This document shows, in pieces, positions 37,698-52,200 of a stretch of DNA of 64,000 bases. The first letter of the stretch is position 1. Each line of letters begins with the position of its first letter. Under the pieces are notes generated by a model. That model saw nothing but the letters and a program-made list of their open reading frames with translations, made no database searches and had not been told where the DNA came from. The DNA lies in NCBI GenBank assembly GCA_026261815.1, contig JAMPIT010000566.1, positions 24,019,001 to 24,083,000 on the forward strand. Direction: 5' to 3'. The position numbers and the translations under genes are program-made. Source of the stretch: Monarcha castaneiventris obscurior (lineage: Eukaryota; Chordata; Aves; Passeriformes; Monarchidae).

Positions 37698-40600
37698 ACC
37701 TGTTTTATTTAAATCTGACATTTCAAAAGCAACAGTATTGGAAGATTAGACACCAGTCCATGGGCTCGGTGCTCTCTGTCTCCACTGCAATAGTCACGCA
37801 TACCAAAAGCAGACAACAGAACTGGGAATGTAGATTCAGGCACCAGAATAAGGACGCAATTTTTGCTTGTCCCTGTTCCACAAAACATGCTTTCATTTTT
37901 CAATGGACTGTAGCTGCACTATTAACAGCAAATAATATCCCTACTATTTCACTATATCTTAACAGAAACAACATTTCTGTAGAAAGCTCTGACTGAAGGA
38001 ATTAAAGAATAATTCATTTTAGATTAATCCGCCTATACTAACAACTAGGGGATGCCAAATTGTATCCTGTGAAAGAAACATTGCTTTTTCTCTACCTCCA
38101 GTAGGGATCAGGAGAAATTATGTATCTGATAGTCACACAAAATGCAATGAATTGAAAATTAAAACACACTGTAAACCAGAAACAGCAGGACGGCTCTCTG
38201 CAACAGCAAATTCTCCTTGTAAGCTTTAGCAGCTGTTCCAATCACCATAATCACGGCATGAATGAATCCTGAGCAAAGTACCTTCCATGTAAAATACAGG
38301 AATAGATTTTGTGGATACATCTGGTGTACTGAGGGATACATCTGCAAATAAAATGATACACTGCAAATTTACACAAGGAGAGAACACACACACCCCCACC
38401 AATAAATTATATTTATACATGAATGCACACAAGCATAATACAACTTTTGCCTTTGTACTAAAACACATCCTGTTTTCCTCAGTAGGATAACATTATCTGG
38501 CAAAGTTCCTACCTGACCTGCAATCAAACAACTAAGAAAATTTGAAATACTAGACACACCTGTGCAATTCTTCAGAAGCAGCCACAATTCAGCAATATCT
38601 TTGTAGAGCAAGGAGATCAGGCTTAAGGTCATGTTGCTTCTAATCGATTTAGAGCAAAATAGTTCCGCGGACAGTGACCTATTTATCTGTGAGCTCGTCC
38701 TCAGTGCAAAATGAGAGCGCAAAACTCCATCTTTCACTCAAAGCCAAGCCACTGGGGGCATAATGCCTTTCTTCAAATTACATGCAGAGTAAGTGTGCCT
38801 GTCAGCAGGCTCAGAGGTTTTCCGAAGGGCTTGCTGGCTGCTGGCTACCACTTCTTCCTGCATAAACCGCTGGCACGCATTAGATGCAAGCTGTTTGCTT
38901 TAAATATGAACACATGCACTGTTCAAACATTACCAGAGTAAGAATGCATTAAAAAATTAATCCTAAGTGTGCCTTGTCAAAAACCCCTCCCTTTAAAAGC
39001 TCTAGTTTTAACAAGCAATGGTACAATAAATCTAGCATTATCATATTTTTCTACCACCCACCCCTAGTCCACACAGGGAAATTAACTGCCCAAGGGGCAA
39101 ATGCCCTTTCTCAATGAACCTCTGGCTAGAAAGCTCCCCAGAAATAAAGTCAGCTTTTCCTATTTGTCAGGGAGTTCTCACCCTCACGTCTTAGGTGGAA
39201 CCGAACTGGGGTGTTTTCCTTGGTGGGAAATGCATCAAATGCCTGTTCCCTATGAAGGAGCCTACCCAAAGCAGCAAGAGGTGACAAAAAGACATTCTAC
39301 TGATGTGACTCTGCAAGTGGAAATACACTGAAATCTTATGAATAAGAAAACAGAAAATAAGGCAATAAAAGACGAAAGAACTTGAACAGAATTATTTCAC
39401 ATGGTCTTTTGGACATGAATGCTGAGCTCTCCTGCTTTACCTGATCCTTTAAAGTAATTGCCCAGTGACAGACTACCTGTTAATTAATACACTTGAGATT
39501 AGTTATCAGCCATTCAGACTCACTAATACAAAGAGTGAGCCAAGGAGCACGAGTGACAGCAACAGCCATATGAAAACAAATGGATTGTTTTTCTTCACTT
39601 CACAGTGTTGTAAGAGTCCTCTCGCAACAAGAGAGGTCAAGGAAAGAGGACAGTGAGGATAAAAAGCTTGAATTGATGGTTACATCTGTTCACAAAATCC
39701 CATTTGCAGATGGGAAAAAGCTCCATTTCTGCTTCAGCACTCCCAGCCATCAACCAGTCCCATAAAAACAAACCAAAACAAACCCAGGTCACTCACAGAC
39801 CACACTAGAGGTTATTTTCTGAAGCACCCCACATCTGTGTTCTCACCATTCATCTGCCATGGGGCAGGAACTGCTGACAATCCCACACCAGTCAGATGTA
39901 TTCTAATAAATCTACCATCTATATAAGCAGCTCTATTCAGTGCATGACATTAATATGTGACCTGAAGAATATAATCACAGTAATTTATTTTCAATTCTGC
40001 TATTTCATTTTGGGGGTCATTACATTTTGTAATATGTCAAAACACAAGAGTTTTCTAAGCAATATCAGATGTTTTTAAATAAAGGTAGATTTAAAAGAAG
40101 CGACAGTCCTTAGAAGTATTTTACTTAACTGTTCTGTGTTTTGTGAGTCATTAGTATATTGGATTGTGCAGAGAGTTAAAAATTAGTGAATGAGTCTTCA
40201 CAGTACTCCCACAAGTCATGTAAATACTCTCACATAGGAAAGCTGAGATGGAGCAGGTGACCTCTCTTAGATCAGGTAACAGCATCTGTTGCGCTGTCAG
40301 ACACAGGATCTATGTCTTGGCTCTAAGCCCAAACTCCCTCCTTTCAGGACTGCCACCTAACCCGCTGGGTGGAGCGTGCTCCTAGATCAGTATCATGACT
40401 TGTACTGCTCAGACAAAGACCACAATTCACAGCACTTTTATTTCTGGCTCTTGGACTACAGCACAGCTCTGGGAAGAACAGTCTCAGACACCTTACACAA
40501 CTATACACACTGCTAATAGCTTCTTATTTAACAGCACCAAGCTGGTATCAAACAGTGGGCAGAGAGAATCCTCTGCAATGTGCTTGGCTGACCAGATACT

Positions 40601-41391
40601 TCTGTTAGTAGTGGCATGGGCTTGGTGTCACCTGCAGCACAGCATGGAGGAAATATAACCCTTGTTATCTGATTGATAACAAATGATGACAAAGCAGACA
40701 TAGGAACACCTTCCAAACATCCATAGAGAGGGAGAGGAAGTTTTATAGCCTTTCTTCAGAGATTAAAACCAAGTAAAAGAGGAGCTACACCCTTCTCCAG
40801 ATAGGTATTACTCCCACCTAGGTCCACACAATAAGATCCAGGAACCTGATACTTTGGCAAGCTGGTTACTTCCTTAAGAAGAAAGAAAAACAAAACCAAA
40901 AAAACCCTCCATGAATGTAAAAGAGGAAAAAGAATGACCTGTAACATGTTGGCTCTGTTTGTTCTCATTGTCAAGACAGAGAGGAACTACAAATCCTTGA
41001 ATTAATCAATACTGACTGCTCCAGAGCCCCTTTGTGTTGTACGTAACGTGGACAACCACATTTTAACAGGTTTCTGCCTTCAGATTTTACAGCAGAGAAA
41101 ACAGTGAAACCGGTCATTCAGGTGAAAACCTAATACTAGCTCAAAAACAATTTAATTTCTTGGATTAGCACAATAGGTACATGGAACAGTCATCCTCCAG
41201 GCTCCCATCTAGATTACTCCTTCTTAGCCTTAAATCTGCAAACCCCTCTATGGATACTGAAAAAGCTTCAGCATAGAATCTCTTCAGCTCTCTGCAGCAG
41301 TTTGTGAGAGTTCTGTCTTTCCCATGCAGATTATTTTAAACAAGATTACAGTATTGTAAACTCCTTGCACCTGCAGGTTGTTTTGCAGTAT

Positions 41392-41623
41392 TGTTACGGT
41401 TTTAACGAGACAAATATTTAGAAATGGATGTCTTAGAACTTGGCCAGTCCCCTCAGGGGGTGGATGGCCAAAAGACCAATTACCTTATGCCTTTTAACAC
41501 ACTCTTGCAAACTAACATGTAAAAGCCTTTGGAAAAATTATTAAATCACTTCCATTTATCCCTGAGCCTGGACTCCGAGTCGTTTCTCTACTCGGCCGTG
41601 GTGAGAACAAGCGACACCCCACA
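41392..41623 (+). mobile_element. Possible solo LTR
   Basis: This is a 232-bp TG...CA segment from TGTTACGGTTTTAACGAGAC to GAACAAGCGACACCCCACA. The CpG-rich stretch CTCCGAGTCGTTTCTCTACT, continuing CGGCCGTGGTGAGAACAAGCGACA, resembles the R/U5 end of avian LTRs as I recall them. GTTAC occurs at 41393-41397 and again at 41624-41628, possibly a target duplication with shifted boundaries. There is no clear TATA box and no coding part. Confidence 0.45.
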
Positions 41624-41637
41624 GTTACATATATTTT

Positions 41638-41760
41638 AGAATCATGGAATGGCCTGGGTTGGAAGGGACCTAAAAGATCCATCCCTCTTCTGTGGGACAC
41701 ATTTCAACTAGGTTGTTCAGAGCTCCATCCAACCTGGTCCTGAACACTTCCAGGGATGAG
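41638..41760 (-). mobile_element. CR1 LINE 3' tail
   Basis: In plus-strand reading it runs GAATCATGGAATGGCCTGGG, then TTGGAAGGGACC..., then CCATCCAACCTGGTCCTGAACACTTCCAGGGATGA. This is the reverse complement of the CR1 3' end, truncated after about 120 bp. It starts 14 bp after the possible LTR. Confidence 0.88.
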
Positions 41761-43245
41761 TTTTTTTCCAGATGGATCAAGATGTAACATCTGTGCCAAG
41801 AGCACCAAAATAAAGCACTGTATGTTTCAACCCTGTTATCCTTCAGTCTTAACCAACTAGGCACACCTTCACCTCCCACTTTTAGGGACCAGTGTCTTTA
41901 GACTTAGCAACACACGTGAAGAAATAGTACGTACAGAGAGCTCAGTGTTTGCTATGGAGGAGCCTTGGAACCTGCCCCCCACTCTGCTGGAGGGACAGAA
42001 GCCCACAGAGTGTCTCTGTGGAACTTGGTCTCAGATGCCTGGTTAAAAGGTGTTCAGGCAAAGGTGATTTTTTCCCTGGCAGTTCCACTCTGCACAGAAA
42101 GCTGGGCTGATGATAATCCAAGGTCCTGGGAAACACTTGTGGTAAAAGAGGGTTCCAGCCAGTAACCAAATGGCTTTTTGTGTTAGCACTCTATTTTGGA
42201 CTGTGCATGGGGAAAATGTTTGCTCCATGGTTATAATACCTGAATTCCTTGCTGTGCATTTCAGAGAAGAGCAGAAAGAAAGAGCAAAAGCATTGAAGCA
42301 CAAAACCTTTCCCTGGCCTTCATGATCCAGCTTAAAATAGAACCAGAGAGGAAAATTGTGCTATGTGGGCATGCATGTTACGAAAAAGACTTTAGGGCAA
42401 ATTTAAGCTCTATTAAAACACAAAGAAGCAAGAGCCCTCCTGAGAAAATCTGGGTGAGCACAAGTGTATGCATTTATAAACACAAAGAAATTAATTTCAG
42501 CTCCACTCAAGCTCTGCACTCAGGTTAAGTTCTCCCTCCCACCTCAGCATGGGATGTGAGTGACAGGCTCCAGCCTGCAGAATGGAGGAAAACACTGTGG
42601 GAGAAGCTGTTAAAGGATGGATGCAAAGTCAGTTGAGGTTAAAGACTGGGTTATCTTAGTTTTATGAAACCCAGAGAAGGAGGCTATGACTGTGGCTTAA
42701 ATACACAAGATACTGTACCTGCTTTATAAAGCATGTGCAGGTGTGCAGTATGAGGGTGGTAATGTTTGTGGTAAAGGATATTAAAGTCTGGCAAGTTCAA
42801 CACTAAAATATAATTATTAAGCATATTTTTCCTTCAGGGTTGCTGTACTTAACAAAAAGCACACAAGTAAAGTGATGTGGCACTTTGTGGCATTCAGCAT
42901 GACAAAAGCTATCTTCATAGGATCATTGTTACTATAATGCAAAAAAAACCCAAAAGCCCTAGCAAAATATGCCTAACTCACACCTGTAACTGCAGAATTT
43001 ATAAATTTGTGGGGTTTTGAACACATGGAGCAATTTGATGCATAATCTGTTGGCTTCTAGTTCAGCATACTAGACTATTTAAAAGCTCCATCCATTTAGC
43101 TCCTTCTTCTAATCTTTCTTGATGTTTTCTTTAAAGAATAAATGCAAAAGAGGTTTCATTCTTTTTGAAGTCATCAAGCATTCAAAATTTACAGTTCTGT
43201 CTGGTTTACATCAAAAGATTCCTAGGATTAAAATTAGTTTTATTA

Positions 43246-43272
43246 TACACACACACACAAACATATATGTTT
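43246..43272. repeat. CA microsatellite with adjoining palindrome
   Basis: A short (AC)n run up to 43259 is followed by the palindrome AAACATATATGTTT (43259-43272). Confidence 0.8.
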
Positions 43273-46200
43273 GCATGAATCCATTATACTAAGCAGCTTG
43301 TTAAATCTTCACACAGCAACAAAACTAACCCATTTTGAAACTGCTTTGGCAATTTTCAACTTGGATGTGAAGTCATCAAAAAAAGTCCTTGCATGATATC
43401 CAAACTTCAATTTAAGCAAGTATAACCAATCAAAAATCATGGTCAGAAAACAACAACAACAAAAAAAACCCAATTAAAACTTCCATCCATGAAGAAATAT
43501 ACTCTTTCCACTGAAAATGAGGATGCTGGTAAATACAAATAGTTGCTGGAGCACATAAAAGAAAAGGATGCTGTTCAATTAAAAGGCTGAACCCTGTACT
43601 ATCTTTCAAAAATATAATGTCTGGAAAAAACATATGGAAAGTTGCTGAGAAATTACATCTTAAAAGAACACTTTGCACTGTAAGACAATAATAAACTTCA
43701 AAGGTTTGAAGATTACACATCCCTCACACCAGGTATCTAAGAAGTAAAAGGCAAAAGAACATGTCAGTAATTTTTTAAGGCAGAGTAACACCCTATCAAA
43801 GATGGTACTTCTCTGGCCTCATAACTACTTTTAGGGGCTTTCCCCAAAACCATGACAGAAGCCTGGTCACTGAATGCAGTTATCACACATCTGTTTCAAT
43901 TTCTAATTTAAAAATTACATCTTTCTGGTGTTCTGTTAACTGAATTTTAATCAGTTTATACTTTTTTATTTACATGTCCTTTCTAAACAAGCTCCCCCAC
44001 AAGTCTTTAATCATAGGCCTCTCCTAGGCTGTGCTGCAGGGCTTACCAAGGTTTCTTATTTCAGAGAGACACAAAAACTGGACTTTTTTTTCAGGATTAG
44101 TTTAATCACACAGGAGTTAGTAGTAAGACACTTTATCCTGCAGTATTTAGTGACAGTTCCCTCTGTCCACAGCTGCAAAGCCAACAAAGAAGTGGATGTG
44201 ACCATTTTAACATCATGAACAGCAGCAGTACTCAGAACAGCAGTGCCTACACAGAGATACTGCTATTCAGACTGCACTGGTGTGAGGAAAGAGGACTTCT
44301 GGCTTGGGGCTCAAGGTTTCTGCAGTAGTGTTCAAAATTCAGAGGTGGGGGATTGCAGTCTGATGATAACTGAAAACTGTAATTAAAGGTGGAAACCAAA
44401 TCATTGCTGAGCTTGGGTAGAAGGTAGGACTAAAATTTGGAAAAATCAAGATGATGAGATCCATTTTTATACCAGCAAAGGTTAAAGGAACAAGGGAAGG
44501 AGGAAAAAAAATGGATGTGGAGTTTAGTGGCAGCAGAAAGGAGAACTCAACAGTAAGTAATAACAGCAGAAAACACGATGAAAGCAGCACAGGAATTAAA
44601 ATCAGGAAAGCAAAAACAGGCTTATTATGTATTCTGAAACATATATGTTAGTAAAAGTATTAATCCAGTAAGCAAGGAAAACCAACAGAGACCATTACAA
44701 CCAATAAAGTGTTGTGCCAAAATCGCAACCGTATTTATAGCCCAAGTATAAAATAAAACTTCGTCAGCAATAGGAAACACTTTTTATGACTCCTAAAGTA
44801 CACAGAATCTTTTTTTTTTTTTTCCCCCAGATGAACAAGATACTCAGGAAGCAGAAAACTTTCAGGTCAAAAGTTGTGGGAGAACTGGTTCCAAAAAAAA
44901 TATCATATGCTCCTGTAATACTGACAAACACAGATAAAGGCTACAAAACTATTTATTACAAGGGAAGGAGAGTAAAAGAAAATTTGCAGAAATCATCATT
45001 CCTAAAAATCCATAAAGAGCAAACAGGACAGAGAGAAGAGTTTGAGATTGCTTTTGATCTGAGGCAAAATTAAGAGCTAAAAAAATATTCATTCCATCAC
45101 ATCTCTAAAATAATCAGTTGGGGTGGGTTTGAACAAGTTAGTTATGATATTTCAGTACTGAAGGATTACTCATAACTTCAAATGGAATAAAAAAAAAATC
45201 TGATTATGAGATCATATCATTACTTGTCATCTTAGATTGACAAATGTAAGGAAAATTCTTCAGAATTTGCCATCAACCTGAAGTCCTTCTTACACTGTAT
45301 AAATCTGATCCACACTGTTGTGAGATTACACTTGAAAATGGTAAAACCTACAGAACTGGTAGGATAAAAATGCCACTGTCTTCTTACTTATCAAGGCAGT
45401 TTTGATTTTGACTCATGATTTGGAAGTTTTGTGGCCTAGGCATGCATACTGCAGCAAGCTGTCTGTGGCTATGCAACCCACTAAGTCCCCACACATGGGA
45501 AAAGTGTGAAAAAAATGCAAGCAAATGCACTGAGAAATCCTCAAAGGTCACCATTCCCCCCACTTAAATGTTTCCAAAATAGTATCTCAATTTGTCCCAT
45601 TGCCAATTCTTTCACCCTCCTGGGCTTCAACAAGCTCCACAGTTTCCTCAAGACAAGAAGGTACTTAATACCAGCAAAAGACAAGATCCTTTTCCACTGA
45701 TCAAATGGGAAAGAAATAGAAAACAGACTGGCTTCTTCTGGAAAGACAGCCAGGAGAATTGCTTTAGGTTCTCAAGAGAAATTCACTTCCTTTAAAGAAA
45801 GTCTCACTACAATGAGAGAACAAAACACCTTATCCCTTGTGCTTAGCAGAATGATATTCTTGGTTAAATTTTGTCAGTGGAAAAGAGATAAAGCTCACGA
45901 GTTGCTTTCTGTGGAAAGACATGACATAAAATCACACCTGACCTTTTTATTGTGTATATACAGGATTTTTAAGAAAATATTAATATATCATTTAAAAATG
46001 CAGTGATACCTTTAATCAGCCACTTCTACAAAATAGGTTAAAAAAATCTAACCCTGCAAAGAGCTGTTGTAACATGCATAAACAACTGCAGCACAGAAGC
46101 TGTAACTGTGTCCTGTTTCCAGTCTCCAGGAGCCAAACAGGAAGCCTATGCCCTTACCTGATTGAAAAAGCAGCCAATCCCTGCGATTTTAATCAATCTA

Positions 46201-49200
46201 AGGCAACAGACATTTTCCTTCTTTTCCAGTTTCCTGGGATGCTTCCTGGCCCAATTAGGAAAGCAGTGCAGAGAACAAGCTTTTTAACAGCAGCATTACC
46301 TTCATTTTCCATATCACAGACTGCTGCTTGCCCTGTTACTGTATTTACTTTAGGCCCAGGTGTGACAGCACAGGCCAACAAATCCCCGCCTCTGCCAAGG
46401 GTGGTTTATGAGGCTCAGCCTCTCATCAGGCTGGATTTTTCAGCACACCTCAAAAACCTTCACACTGTTCTGAGATGAGCAATAACAGAAAGAGATGCAC
46501 CAGCTATGTAAGAGATGTAATTATGCAAACTTATAGAAAATAACTATATAAACTTGGCAGCCTACCACATCAATCTCCTAACCTCCACCAGTTAGGGTGT
46601 TGCAATTAACAGAAAGCAATGCTTCTGGGGTCCCCCCATCTGCAGTTCTGGGAAGATGCCGCAACCCCAAAAGGCTTTTGAAACAGTTTTGTATTTCCTC
46701 TCCTTTCCATAAAGAGAATGAAGATGTAAAGAAAGATGAAACAAAGGCCAAAGAGCAAATCCCACCTGTTCTGACACATGCAGCAGCTGAACTAATGCCC
46801 ATGAATCTCACAAGAGACAACAGAGACACAATTCCCAGCCATTCTTTCTGCTCTTCCTCTTGTTGCCTCTGCAAAAAAATGCATTTATTTTCCACCAACT
46901 CCTGCCTTACCAAGTGCGTACCTAATTAGTTCAACATAATTTGAACCGAGCTCTTACCCCTGTATTTGCACTAAGCGAAAAAGCACAAGGCAATTGGATC
47001 AAAGGTGAGGGCACTCTTTGTAGTTCCCTGCACTATGGTGGCAGCAAATGAGGCCTCTTCAGTTCAGGTCTCATCCTACAGTCCATCTTTGAAGTATTTA
47101 ACAGTGTCTTTTTAACATGACATGTTAAAAGTCTATGTCCATTGTCAAAAGCCTCCATCTCCCCATACCCAAACACAGCACATCCTGTCACTGCTGCTGC
47201 TTTCATCCCCACATTACAGCAGCTCAGCCAATGCTGAACACTCAGAGACACCTTTCCAGGACACCAAATTCACAGTACCGAGGATAACAAATGCAGACAC
47301 CCACCCAACTGGAAGGATCAGCAAAGAACCAAATTTACTCCTCAGGCAGACAGAACAACAGCAAAGTAATATTAAGAGTATTAAGAGTACCCCCACTTCC
47401 CAACGAGGATTTATTTGCTGAACCACATTTTTGAGGGAAGTTTCAGGGCAAAAAATTGAAATTTTCTTTAAGAAATATCTTGTACACATTTCTTCAGAGC
47501 ATTTAGGTGTAAGGGGCCCTCAAATATTCCATTTTCTCCCCATTCTGAGACTCTGGAAATGTCCATCAGTTCTCAGGATTTTTTCCTCAATGGAATTTCT
47601 TCTCCTGTGCTATGAACAAATTTGAAACATAAAACATATGTTACATATAACTTACATATAACACATATTCTAGTCACTGCTGTTACTTGTGTGTAATTTC
47701 TTAAGGAGAAAAAACCATGCACATCTTATTTTTAATAACCCTATTTTATTAACTAGTGAAGAAAACAGCAGCTCAGCTACAAACAGGTAACAGCACATAA
47801 GTATATTCAGTCTCCACAAACCAACAACAAAAAGCCCTGACTTCACTGAGCTTATTTCATGTTTTCTTCTTCAGGCAAGCAGAAAGAAGCTCTCATTGTA
47901 CCTGAATGAAAGGAAAAGACTCACAGCTCTATCATGAGCTTGCCCAAAAACATGCACATCTGCCTGGCACCTCCTGGCAGCTGAGTGGTATTTAGCTTCA
48001 GCCAGCCCCACTGGGCTGAATTCACAGGTATTAAAGGTTCACAGGTGCAGCCACCAGCAGTTGGCTGATAAAGAGCTTGTGCAAATACTCCTCTTGCAAG
48101 GAGGTCATTAGATCAAGCGCCAAGCTATAAACCAGCCACCAAAGTTTCTCCTGAAGCCTAAATGTTTAGAAATAGACCTAATGCAAGCCTGTTCCTGTCT
48201 GTGGCAGCAGTTCCACTGAAGTTACTGCCTCCCACTCAACAACAGAGATTGGCAGCTAATCAGTATATTTCTGGTGTACTCCACAATTTGGGAAACTGCA
48301 ACCCAAAGCCTACTTTGTCACGTTTTCTCTGGTTTTATATTATTGTTTTATACCATATTGCCTCCCTTCACTTGCTTAACTGCTGGCATTGTGCTCTAAA
48401 ACGTCTTCTCTCCCTGAAGCACCAATGCCTTTTGCAGGTTACAAGAGCAACCTCTGTTTTTTCCTTTCTAAAATAAACATGGTCACATAGAGGAAATTGT
48501 TTTAAAAAATTTAAACTATTCAAGAGTGAAGAAGCCCATTATTTGCAGAGGAGACTTCAGGGCAGCAGCACGCTACTGTGACTATGCTATAGAACATCCA
48601 CAAAAATCCTGTGGACCACAAGCGTTCGAGGTTGGCTTGTGCTGGGACAGGGAGAGGGGACAGGGCATTCTCATTGTTTAAATGTAAACAGTAATAATAA
48701 TAGGGTTTTGTAACCGAGAGAAGGAAGCAAACTAATGTGGAAAACAGTTGTTATTACTCTGTTTATGACTCCTTGTTCCCAAAAAATGTGCCAGCTTACT
48801 TTGTAATGCTGAAGGGGATAAACTGAGGTGACCTGAAACTGGGCAAATGGCTGAAACCCCACCTGATAAGACAGGCTTGGGAATACCTTTTCTCTTTTTT
48901 ACACTGAAAGCATGCCAGAGTGGAAAACACTGAGTGGAGGATCCATAACTCCTGTGACTGTTAGATCTTTATCCTCAAACCCCCAGACAAATTCCAGCTG
49001 TTTAGGGATTAAACACTGCCAAATAGTGGCTTAGGTGTCTTCAGGGAGAAAGCTGTTACTTGAATCCAAGCACATGATCTCCAAAACAACCTCCTGACAC
49101 CTCAAAACCTGAAGGTTCATTTCAAATTTTTCCAACACAACTCAAGTTCTCTGCACACAGTCTAATCTGTTTTTAGACCACTGAATATAGAAAGAAATTT

Positions 49201-52200
49201 TAAGGGCTGGGCCAAACCCCCGAGTCCTTCTTTTGGCAAAGGCAAAGAAACAGGCTTTATTGGGAGCCACTAAGACAGTTCTTATGTTTTTAGGCTTTAA
49301 TATTAAAGGCAGATACCAGCAAACTCCTTTAATTCTTTCAGTGATTGTGGCAGCAGAGACTGGTTATGTGCTAAACTGGAGGTGCATGTTACTCATACTT
49401 GGGAGCATGCTAACCAGCTTAGAACACCCCAAAAATCTAGGAATCTTGAAATATTTTTCCAAAGAATTGAGCCCTAAAATAACTCTCTAAAGGCAAATGA
49501 CAACATCTGCAAAAATTATTATTACAACTTACCTTGCAGACAAAGAACATAATTTTCAATAGCTGGAAGTCAGAAAAAAATCAGAGAAGGAACCAAGGTC
49601 AAATGGTATCAACCAAAAGGGGAAAAGTTTACACTGAAAATAGTAGGCACCACCTGTACTTGCACCTAAGTCCTTTAACAGTCTTTGATAGCCATCATGG
49701 TAGATGACCCAAATCATTACCTGTGCCCCACATACACAGTCAAGTTAAAATATCTGAAGACACTACTGGAGACTTAGATGGTAGAAGCTATAGAGTTTCA
49801 AGGGAGAAAAGAAGGAGAGCTGTGTTCTTTCCAGAAGGATATGTTTGTTTCAAAAATGCAGCTATAACAAACAGTATCAGAAAGGTAAGGTTTCTCTAAT
49901 GTAAAAGGATGGAGGTAACAACTTGAATTCTTCATTTCACACACTACCCTTCTTTCAAACCAGCTGATGGTTGGTTATCCACTTTCTCTTATATACCTTT
50001 GGAATCCACCAAAGATGGTAAGAATTATGTGTTTGGCTAAAGCAGAGAAAATGTTTATTTTTTAATCATGATGTCTTAGGAATCAGAGAGTATTCTGCTC
50101 CACAGACTCACTGCACGAAACAAATTACTCATGTTTCATGGAAGGTAATCTTTCACCTAGAAGACGAAAATGAAGGCAATATATATTGCATCTTTCCTTC
50201 AAATGAAAGTCTGAAAAGCAAGTAGCTCCTTCCCCAAAAACCAAAAGACACAGATAAACGAGTACTTCCATTAGCTCTCTGCCACAGAGTCATATAAATT
50301 ATGTCACATACTGTAGAGACTTTTAAAGTTATTTGTCAGAGAGATAAATCAAAAGAGGGAATCATTCAGAGAACTCCTCATCACTAACACAACTAAGCAA
50401 CTATGTTAAGCTTGTACATCTGAAACTCCTAACTGTTCTCAGAATTTAGCCCTGTCCAGATTTAGATCACTGTGAGTAATTCACACATCACAAGAGCTGT
50501 TGTAATCCAGGACAACTCTAAGATTAATTATCATGAGAATTGTACTGGACATGTTTTTTAAAAGTGTACTCTTGACTAACTACTCACACCTGAAATTACA
50601 GCTTCACTCGCTCCCAGCTGCCCCACCATCTGCTATGTTTTGTTAAGTGGGCCTTACTAAAGGACAACTGCTAGCCATTCCCACTGAGCCCTTCAGGATC
50701 TTCTTCTAACTTGGTCCCTGGACTCACTTTTTTGTGACCTCTATTAAAAAAGTTCCAGAGTTGACTAGAAACTTTGAAATGACAAAGAAGGGTAAGACTG
50801 ATTAAAATAATTAGATGAGGCTGAGATTCACTGCATGCTGTCGACAGTGCAGGTGGAAAAATCTCCCATTTTTTCCACCTGGGGGTAAGAAGGGAGAAGC
50901 AGTGGCTACAGAAGACTCCCAGGTCCTTTGGTTTGTTCTTTGGCCTCACTCCAAAAGGAAAGAAGGAACTTACTCAAGAGCCTGGTCCCTCACCTAGAAT
51001 TGTGTGCAAGTTGACAAACTCACAGTCAATGACACCTAAGACTGCTGACAGATACTAATGAAGAGTAAGTATATGTGAAAACTAGAGCTGTCAGCAGCCC
51101 TTGGCCATTATTTTCAGAAAAAAAGCACCAACCAACAAGACTGCAGAAGGTTTTATGCCATACTTGACTCCAAGGACAAGAAGCAAGCTGTGTGTGATGT
51201 TGGATTAACTGCTGACTAAAATAGAATCTTTTTTGGGGTGTTTTTTAGATCAGTGAGACAGAAATGAAACACATAAAGTTGCGCTGAACTCTGCTTCCTG
51301 TTTTGGAAGAAGACATAGTGGCTCCAAAATAAGATAAATAAGTAAATACAACCGCTAGCTTCAGTCAGGAAGTTCTGGAAATCTTACAATAAACTTTGAT
51401 CCCCTTGGCTTAGTTTGCTTCAGCATGAGGCCATGTGTGTTCGACCTTTTCAGGTAGGCTTAACCTCTGAGGTTAATTTGAAGATCATGTGGGATTTCAT
51501 TAAACTGTGTAAGCATACACAGTAAGAGGAAGTAGTGCAAACCATCCTATTAAGCAAGACTTCAGTAGAACTAAAGAGATTGCAACAGCACATGAGATTG
51601 GCAACTTCTTGGAAGAACAATGAAGATAAAGGGAGTAAATAAAGCTACATCCTGGCTCCAGGACTGGTTCTGCCCAGAGAGTAAACATCTACTTGTTGAC
51701 AGGGTGGAAAAGCAAAAGTATAATAAAAGTAAATAATTTTTACTCTAAATTACTGAAGCAAAGTCTCTCAGATTATTAATCAGGGCGACTCCTAAGTTCT
51801 TTTTTCACTATTGCATTTTTTTTTTCATATATTCTTCAGTGGCCATGAAAGCAGGAAAAATATAAATTCCTACTAGCTCACTACCTATTATGGTATAATG
51901 TCATATATAGCTACTGCCTCTAATTAGATGGGCTTTTCAAATAGCACTAATGGTCAGGAAGACATTTTTTCCCCATTACAAGAGTCAAAGGCACACTCAG
52001 ATTTCATTTTCTGAGGATTCATTTTACATGTATTGAAGTAACGGAACTATTTTTCACATTTTTTTCCTCCATTCACATCCACAACCCTTTACATCACACA
52101 ACAACAACCCTTAGAAAAGGTCTGTTCCCTGTAAGAAAACTCACAGACAGTTTAAATCTTAGCAAAAGGGGGAAAAGAGAGGCTGAAGAGGTCCAAGGGG

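Noticed and set aside
44786..45073. Strong-looking acceptor (T14 then CCCCCAG at 44830) before a Lys/Arg-rich 95-residue plus-strand frame
   Set aside because: No recognisable protein, no matching donor or neighbouring exon, and T runs are common here.
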